A DNA stretch of 64,000 nt from Atriophallophorus winterbourni (taxonomy: Eukaryota; Platyhelminthes; Trematoda; Plagiorchiida; Microphallidae), in NCBI GenBank assembly GCA_013407085.1, contig JACCGJ010009909.1, positions 56,473 through 120,472 of the forward strand. The letters are read 5' to 3'. The position numbers and the translations under genes were made by a program. The stretch's first letter is position 1. The number at the start of each line of letters is the position of its first letter. This document shows, in pieces, positions 56,401 to 64,000 of the stretch. The notes under the pieces were generated by a model. The model saw only the letters and a list, made by a program, of their open reading frames with translations, ran no database searches and was not told the origin of the DNA.

Positions 56401-57192
56401 TTTGGGATCCTGAATCGTCTAAATACTCACGTTTCAATAAAACTTTTGGTGCGAAGAAGTTTGTGCTATAAATCGAGAGAGCGATTGTGGTTTCCACCAC
56501 GGTCTCAGTGAGTCTTTCACTGGTTTGACTTTTGCTTACGCGTTCACGATTTTCTATAGTAACCTGTGGTGCGTATGAATTTCGAGAGCAGCATCAATTA
56601 GTGCACTTCGATATACTCTCGAATAAGTGAAGTCAATTTGTTGCGTATCATACGAAAATTTTACCGAATAGGATGAAATGCTGTTGGATTTATGCAAAAT
56701 CTACGCTGCTGGATTCAGCGCTATCCACACTTTTGTTCTACTGCGAACAACAAAATGAAGTTCATGTTCTGATCTTTGAGGAATGATGTGTGAGTTGTTT
56801 TCAATCTTTAGTTTAGGGAAATTTACATTTTCGTTCGATTGCGCGTTATTGTTTGTTATTGTTTCCGTCACCCAATACTGAATCTTGTCGAGTGATTCAC
56901 TTCAGGCAAATTTATCTACGGACGAACCATCCTATTCAGATCGAGCCATTGCGGAGTACTACAAACATAGTCGATCATAATTATTGAATGGACACTAACA
57001 TCCATCGGCACTTAAAATCCGATTGCTTCCGATGTTACCAGCAAATATGAGATTGATTGGCGGTCAAAAACCAATTATACCAGTCAATTCCTGAACATGG
57101 TTGTATAAATAAACTGGATGTAGTATTCCTCTAAATCCTTATTCAAACGTTTGTGGGGAGTGATCGACCCAGAGATAACGGGTAGGCAGACA
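56401..57192. other. no recognised feature
   Basis: Possibly more of the preceding LINE on the minus strand, but no motif was convincing. Confidence 0.35.
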
Positions 57193-57510
<318 letters not shown>

Positions 57511-58869
57511 TAATTATCCTTTCTTGTTGAATTCAAGTCACGCGCTGAACACCGGGATCAACATTTCCTTGAACTATTTCGTAGATGAAAGGGACCGTTA
57601 AAACACATTAATAATGCAAACGTTTCCTTCAACCAGCCTTGAAGTTCACCAAATGTTATCCTCAAGGGTTAATTTGATGATTTGCTACTTCAACATGTCA
57701 ACTGACGGTGATTTATCTTCGATATGAAAGTTACTAAAAATTTCTCCTCAATGTAGAGCAATCTGGACAAAACTCATCGTGCTACAGACATGTTGATGTT
57801 CACCGTTGTGATTGTTTGTTTGCCTAAATAAGATGAGCGTGTGTTTCATTATTTTTCTTGCGCGTAATAAACGCCTTTGATCAATCGATTTCACTTTTAT
57901 TGTGCGATTCATGGGTGAACGCGTTTAGCGTTGGACAAGTTGACCTCATCGATGAATCAAGACACCATCAATGTGCGTGCATGCAAAGCAGCGGCTTACG
58001 TCGTTATTTTTGGGGTTATATATCGCTTACCACCATCGACCGCAGAAGACAAATCATGCTAGTTGAAAGACAACAGCGCATCAAGGCACGACAACGCGAT
58101 GAAGTGCTACTTCTCGAGCATTTCGACCTTCTGCGGGTGTACTCAAGATGCCAGCATACAACGAACTAACTGGAGCACAAACTTCAATAAGTATTCGGCC
58201 TAGTACCTTTGTACAACCACTTTAACCAAACACAAATGAAAGAGACAGATTGGTCATCTATTCTGGACCTTGTTTTGACTTCAAACGCATCGTCAATCGA
58301 ATCAATCGGATACGAAGCTCCATTGCGGTGGAGTGACGTTATGGTGTTTGTGTTCCATTATGTCTGCAGCGCTTTGAGAAAGCTACGAGTCAAATGTCTT
58401 CCGTAAACTCGAATTTTGGAGACTCAGAGCACCATTCTGAAAAGTAAACGAGCTCCAAATAAAAACATTAAAACTCATTGATAAACTATCATCAGATGCA
58501 CATCCAATAAAACTTTTGATTTATTCTAAGCAAAGATGTCCGCATCTTTCGATTCTCATTTCTTAGTAGAACCAGAAAATAGATTAGACTAAAACGTCGA
58601 GATTTGGCCATGCATTGTTATCTTGCCACTTCTGAAACTTTGTTTCAATTTAACAGAATACGAATTAGAGTGACCATACTCGTTTAGCGTATAAAAAACA
58701 GTGTCAGCGACGCATGGTTGAGAGAATGGAATCTTATTCAAAATTACTGTACAGAATTGTGAATGAAAGAGCCGAGTGAAACAAGGGTTTTTCCGTTCAT
58801 GACAGAATAAGGAATGGCTGCTTTAGTTCAAGAGTCATTGGACGAACTTGCTAGCTTCTACCCCCAAGT
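57511..58869. other. no recognised feature
   Basis: A frame at 57858-58169 has no recognisable domain. No repeat match was seen. Confidence 0.4.
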
Positions 58870-58970
58870 GTTCTGCCCGAATCAGCAATTATTGCATCTT
58901 GCCAATGCACAAGGGTGGTTGCAGGTCAACTGTTGGGAACTAAGGACCTGTCAGCCTGATTGTCTTAGAG
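58870..58970 (+). repeat. displaced copy of an RT segment
   Basis: CCAATGCACAAGGGTGGTTG, CAGGTCAA and TTGGGAACTA match 61281-61345 of the same element, where they encode the PIHKGG...NYRPASLT motif. Here they lie upstream of the endonuclease. Confidence 0.75.
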
Positions 58971-59169
58971 CAATTGACGATGGCACTCGAGCAAGTGATT
59001 CCAGTAGTTGCTTCTATTCTATGGATGCGGTCTCAACGGTCTGTTACCTTAACGCAAGAGGCTGCCGAAACTGATGATCCTGCTCTAAGTAGCACGGGAA
59101 AAAAGTTCAGACCCCTCGGGTGCTTCGAGGGAGGGCCAAACAGGATTAGTTTCAGAAGCACGAATAACC

Positions 59170-59760
59170 AGTGCTCAAGTATTGTATGCAAATGTATGCA
59201 GCATAAGGAATAACTGGACTGAACTTTCTCTCTGCGTGGCTCACTCACACCCAAGGGTTATTGCGCTTTCTGAGACCTGGCTGTCTGCGATTGATGAGGT
59301 GCCGGTAAACATCAGCGAACAGTTTCTCGTCATAAAATGCGATAGACCGGGTGATAGGAGTGGCGGTGGAGTTGCACTGCTCTTGGTGTATGGTTTGCAC
59401 AGCATCTGTGCAGGGATATCTCTAGCCATTGAAAACGTCCAAGTTGTTACGAGTATCCTGATTTGCTACAAGTCATCGCTCGCATTTGCTTGTGTCCACG
59501 CCACACCCATTGTATTCCAACAGGAGTTCACACAGCTTATTAAGACACTCGACGGTTTGCTTCACTCAGCTACCAGCGTACTTATCTTGGGTAATTTCAA
59601 CCTACCAGACATAGATTTGCTTGTCCCCACTGGTGTAGTCACGCAGCAGTCTGACACCTTTCTCGAATGGCTCCATAATCATGCGTTGCACCAGCATATG
59701 AATGATCCTACAAGGTTTCGTCATAGATGCACTTGGTATTGTCGTTCCAGCTAGAAGCCA
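59170..59760 (+). pseudogene. CR1-like endonuclease domain
   Basis: NVCSIRNNWTELSL, ALSETWLSAIDEVP, VIKCDRPGDRSGGGVALLL, FACVHATP, LILGNFNLPDID and LHQHMNDPTRFRHR are collinear with the endonuclease at 28950-29580. Asp of the GDFN motif is replaced by Asn (GNFN). Confidence 0.85.
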
Positions 59761-59919
59761 TTAGGTTTTTAAAATACCTACCGCCGCTCGGCAAATCGAT
59801 CACGTAATGTGAAGCTTCGAAACAATATTGCGTTCTCACAAACCTTTCTCTCGTCCTAGAAGAAATTTTAGGCTTGTAGACTGCGGTTTACTCTTGCAGA
59901 CTTCAAAATCTTCCCTTTA

Positions 59920-59923
59920 GTTA

Positions 59924-59967
<44 letters not shown>

Positions 59968-59970
59968 TCT
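59920..59970. repeat. (TAA)n microsatellite
   Basis: About 50 bp of AAT units at the left end of the simple-repeat block inside the LINE. Confidence 0.9.
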
Positions 59971-60000
59971 ATAATAATACATACTCACTAAATATATAAT

Positions 60001-60600
60001 AAAATACTCAGAATCACTACTCCTACTACTCCTCAATAACTATCCCATAATCACTAATCCTCATAATCCTACTCTATATACTAATACAGACTCCTCATCA
60101 TACTCCTATACTCATATCTAATCCTAATACCTCCTCCTCCTCGCCTCATCCTACCTCACTACTCATCCTACTACTACCTCTCCTCCTCCTACTCCTACTC
60201 TCCTCCATCTCCTCATCATCATACCTCATCCTCTCCTCACTACCTCATCCTCATCCTACTAATAACTACTATCCACTCCTCCTCCTCCTCCTCATCCTAC
60301 TCATCCTCCTCATCCTACTATCCTACCTCCTCGCTCCTCCTCCTCATGCTCATCCTCCTCCTCCTCCTCCTACCTATAATCTCTCCTCCTCCTCCTCTCC
60401 GCACTCTCCGCCCTCCTCCTCCTCCCCTCCATCCTCCTCCTATCCTTCCTCCTCCTCCCTCACTACCTCTCCTCCTCCTCTCCTCCTCCTCCTACCTCCC
60501 CTCACTACTCCTCCTCCTCCTCCTACTCCTCCTCCTCCCTCCTCCCTCCTCCATCCTCTTGTTATCCTCTTCTTCTCTATTCTCATCCGCTTCCCTGTCT
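60001..60600. repeat. CT-rich, CTC/CCT degenerate tract
   Basis: Six hundred bases almost without G on the + strand, changing from ACTCCTACTA-like units to dense (CTC)n. Frames of Leu/Pro/Ser across it are artefacts. Confidence 0.95.
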
Positions 60601-60639
60601 GTTGCCCCTGCTCCCTGTGTTCGTATCTACCCGCAGTTC

Positions 60640-62560
60640 CAGAGACACGCACGCCTCCGCTGCCGTGGTGTGAGAAGCATTAAAGGCCACCCTGGTGGTC
60701 TCCTCGAGTCCGTTGGTCAACCCGTAAACTGGATCGCCAATGGCGGCAATATAAGCTATCCCTCACTTCTGGTTCTTGGGCCGCTACAAAACCGCTCGGA
60801 ATGCCTGTGGCAAATTACAATGTGTGCTTAAACAGGATTTTTCGTTATCTTTAGCTAGGGATGCTAAATCCAACCCTTAAAGGTTTTATAGCTACGCACA
60901 GTCAAAAGGAAAATCTGGGGAAAGCATAGGAGATTTGATACTGGAGGACGGTAAAGTAGCTGATACCGACCTTTTTGAGGCGGCTGCTTTCTTAGGGTTT
61001 TTCAGTAGCGTTCAACTACAGGATTATTCTTTAAACGCACCGTCAGGTCTGCTTGATCTAACACCTGGTGTCTATGTATTAGATAAGTTGTCCTTGAATG
61101 AGGCTGAGGTGTATGACGCACTTATCCATGTTCGTGTCAAAAAATCTGAATGACCGGATGGAATCTACTCAATTATGCTTAGAAATTTTGCCTCAGTGCG
61201 TACCGAATCGTTTTGTCAGCTCTTTAATTCATGTCGGCAACTGGAAGTGTTTCCCAGTAAGTAGAGGGTAGCTATAGTCGTGCCAATACACAAGGGTGGT
61301 TGTAGGTCAAATTTTGGGAACTATAGACCTGCCAGCCTGACTAACACCGTCTCAAAAGTACTAGAAAAACTATTGCGTGACAAACACTGACAGCATCTTA
61401 GTCCGCATTCTCTGTTGAGTGTAACTCAATATGGTTTACTTAAAGGTAGATCCTGCCTGACTAACCTTCTCACTTTTCTCGATACTGCAACTAAAATGTT
61501 GACGAAGGAAAGCCAGTCGAAGCCCTCTACTTAGATTTTAGCAAGGCTTTTGATTCCGTGAGTCACCGCCTTCTAGAGATCAAGCTAGCAGCAAAAGGTA
61601 TACAGGGAAGTATACTTGCTTGGATAAAAGAATTCCTTACAGGAAGGACATTCAGAGTTCGGGTTGGATCCACGTTGTCTAGCCAGTAGGGTCCCTCAAG
61701 GTTCGGTGCTCGGTCATCTTCTATTCTTAATTTTTATTGATGACTTGTCGTCTGCGTTGAATTGTCCATGCTTCATTTTCGCGGATAATGTGAAGTTCAT
61801 CGGATTGAGGAATAATGATGTACGACTTTGAGCGGGTCATAAACTGGTCATAGCAATGGGATCTCCCGTTGAACCTAAATGAGAGCCAACTCTTGTCAGC
61901 ACTGGTTGAAAAAATTTCGGTCCAGGTGGCGGGGAATTCCCTCAGTGTTAACGCCACACAGTGTGTTAAGGTTTTGGGAGTGCCTGTTAAGGCTGACTTA
62001 AAATGGGAGGACCAATGTGCCGCTGTGGCTCAGCGTGCACGCAAGGTACATTTTCGGCTGAAATCAGTGCTATCGAGCAGAAGACCCGATGTTTTCCTGC
62101 CACTGTACAAGGAATTAGTTTGTCCGCATCTCGAATACTGTGTTCAGACGTGGTGTCCTCACTACACAAAGGACATCCTTCGACTTGAAAGCGTACAGCG
62201 CCTCGCAACTCGCATGATTGAGGGTCAGCGAGGGAAATCGTACGCTGCGCGCTTAATGCCTCTCAATCTTTTCTTCATTAGGCGTCGTCGTCTAAAATGT
62301 GACTTATTGGAAACCTTTAAGTTTTTGAAGGGTTTGAGTGACGTGCCAATGAACGATTTCTTTACCCTAATCCCCCAGGTGAGCAACCGGGGCCATTCAC
62401 TTAAAAATGCTAAGAAACGATGTCGGGTAGACTCCATGAAACACTTTTTTAGCCTTAGGGTTGTAACGTTTGGAACATTCTTCCAGAACAACTCATATCC
62501 TGCAGTACCATCTCGAGTTTTAGACAGGGTTTGGACCGCAACTAAGGTAAGTTTTTTCCT
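60640..62560 (+). pseudogene. CR1-like linker, RT and C-terminal domain
   Basis: Fragmented frame with VPIHKGG-type, NYRPASLT, DFSKAFDSV, RVPQGSVLG and IDDLSSALN motifs. The YADD-type box reads FADN (second Asp lost). The C-terminal part 61869-62560 is fairly intact (LYKELVCPHLEYCVQTWCPH, VQRLATRMIEGQRGKSYAAR). Confidence 0.85.
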
Positions 62561-62689
62561 GATTACTCTCCTTAATTGCTATACAAGCTTAGGTAGTTTA
62601 ACTTATATCGTTATCCCGTAAATAAAGTAAGGGCTAGAGTTCTCTGTGTTTTTTATTCCATTTTACACGATGCTAATCCAGCTGACCTC

Positions 62690-62705
62690 TCACCGTGATG
62701 GTGAG
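62690..62705 (+). terminator. 3'-UTR hairpin of the CR1-like copy
   Basis: CTCACC-GTGAT-GGTGAG, a perfect 6-bp stem in the same place as in the other two copies. Confidence 0.55.
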
Positions 62706-63009
62706 GAGAAACTGCTTTTTCTTTTTATAGCATCAGCTATATTGCGGTGCTTCCTAAATACAATCCGGATAATCTCTTGTCGTCGTAATCGTCGGAGATT
62801 TCAAATAGACTAAAAGAAAAAACGTTTTGCAGTGGTGGATGCTTCCCTGCAACTTTCCACCGAAGGAAATTCTGGACGCTCGATTTTCTCGTTAGCCACA
62901 TACTATCCTGTGCAAAGTGAGCTGAACTGAACTGAACATTGAACTGATTAAGTCGTTATTGACTCCCACCTACTATATCGGAAGAAATAACCGGGTGGGT
63001 ACAACATTA

Positions 63010-64000
63010 TCCCAGTTATTCCTCATGCATGTTATAGACACATCTCATGCTCTCCAGCTGATGTTTTAATCGGGAGACTTTGCCACGGTTGCGTACCGTC
63101 AGCATGGAAAGCTGGTGTGATAAAACTAATTTACAAGGGTGGCTATCGTTTCGACTTAACAAATTACAGACCAATCACGCTGCTCCCTTGTATCTGGAAA
63201 ATTATATAAGAGCATCATATCTAATGAGCTTTTATCAGCAGCTCAATATGGGTTTCGCCGAAACATATCTTATCTGTCAAAGTTACTCATCAATCTAGAC
63301 GATTGGACAACGTCCTGTTTCCTAGAAAAATAAGTTCATGTCCGCTATATTGATTTATCCAATCCATTTGCTATGGTCAACGTAAGCCTGCTTCTGTCAA
63401 AACTAGTGCAACATGGAATAACAGGAAAGTTATAATCGTTGATAACGAATGGATCGGCATTTGCGAGTCCGCATTGACGACGTTCTATAGAAAAACATCA
63501 ACATCACCAGCAACTTCCCTCATGGTTAACTGATCGGGCCTATCCTTTTCTTGTTATACATAAAAGATATTTCGCATTTAGTACGACGCAATATGATTCT
63601 TTTTGATGAAATCAGATGCATTTCAACATACTTAAACCTGAAATTTTAAAAGTTCGCTGGCACTACTAGCATACATATAGCCTAGGCCATGTAAACTTGA
63701 CTTGGACCAACTCTAAGAATGTTTTTGGTATCTGGATTACTTGAAACATGAGACTAAATAGTATTTGCCACAGTGTCTTCAACATGGCAAGAGGTATCTT
63801 CGGAACGCTAATAAGAATGTTCGGGTGGTCCTTTCCCTAAAGTCTCCCACGCATCAAAAATACTAACATCCATCCAACGATCATAGTTTTGGAAGTGTGG
63901 CTGCATTAAGAAATTAGATTGGTGGATAAAATTTACAACCGAGTGACGGAGCTAGTTGATGGTATGCAGCACATCCCATACCAAGAGCGAATGGCCATGC
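63010..64000 (+). mobile_element. CR1-like LINE fragment, runs off window end
   Basis: Motifs are CVPSAWKAGVIKLIYKGGY, LTNYRPITLLP, LSAAQYGFRR, VRYIDLSNPFAMVNVSLLL, then near the end ARGIFGTLIRMFGWSFPKSL, VDKIYNRVTELVDGMQHIPY and QERMAM. It is closer to the fragment at 52990-54060 (RRANRLLGILRRIFGRFSLI) than to the 27.5-kb copy. Heavily decayed. Confidence 0.72.

Larger units (their letters stand above)
58870..62945 (+). mobile_element. CR1-like LINE copy, scrambled and split by simple repeats
   Basis: Same family or close relative of the 27.5-kb element. Order seen: a displaced RT scrap (58870-58970), the endonuclease (59170-59760), (TAA)n plus a CT-rich tract (59920-60600), the inter-domain linker (PPWWSPRVRW near 60690, SYAQ-like near 60890), RT (60930-61860, with GGCRSNFGNYRPASLT, HIHKGG-type motif, DFSKAFDSVSH, VPQGSVLGHLLFLIFIDDL, FADNVKF) and the C-terminus (61870-62560). 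The 3' UTR has a hairpin, TTCTGGACGCTCGATT and a (CTGAA)n tail near 62920-62940. Many stops. Confidence 0.83.

Noticed and set aside
57858..58169. 103-residue frame as a host gene
   Set aside because: No domain, no splice context and it lies among LINE debris.
60346..60831. Open frame rich in Leu, Pro and Ser
   Set aside because: It is an artefact of the CT-rich repeat; only its end overlaps LINE linker sequence.

Overview
The window looks like nuclear DNA from a flatworm, most likely a parasitic trematode. The genes have short exons with GT-AG introns. The kinase gene has three tiny introns (34, 31 and 28 nt) near its 5' end, followed by one of about 8.4 kb. About half of the sequence is decayed retrotransposon: CR1-like and RTE-like LINEs and several Ty3/gypsy-type LTR elements. 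The species cannot be fixed from the sequence alone.

Two host genes are present and they converge. On the + strand, positions 1-10091 carry the last nine coding exons of a polycystin-2-like cation channel (S3 to S6, pore, EF-hand, coiled coil). On the - strand, 26185-15218 carries a complete cyclin-dependent kinase of the CDK1/CDK2 class: six exons, 404 codons, intact PSTAIRE, HRD and DFG motifs, and a C-terminal extension of about 100 residues. The space between them and the large kinase introns hold RTE fragments, two unclassified repeat families (called R1 and R2 here) and a short recurring hairpin motif (called M).

From 26.3 kb to the end no intact host gene was found. In order there are: a CR1 3' fragment (-); a nearly intact CR1-like element with a PHD-like zinc-finger ORF1 and an endonuclease/RT ORF2 (27.5-31.96 kb); a decayed gypsy element (33.1-36.96 kb); a nested block (37.2-50.3 kb); a - strand gypsy remnant carrying a LINE fragment (51.2-55.15 kb); a LINE scrap (56.1-56.4 kb); a long (TAA)n tract (57.2-57.5 kb); a scrambled CR1 copy split by microsatellites (58.9-62.9 kb); and another CR1 copy running off the end.

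The most striking structure is the nested block. An outer gypsy-type element (about 37.3-50.1 kb) was split inside its protease region by a second gypsy element with recognisable LTRs (38132-47119). That second element is itself split inside its RNase H region by an intronless copy of a LARP1-like gene (about 41.04-45.17 kb) that keeps a La motif and a DM15 domain but has stops and frameshifts. The insertion order is therefore readable: outer element, then inner element, then host retrocopy.
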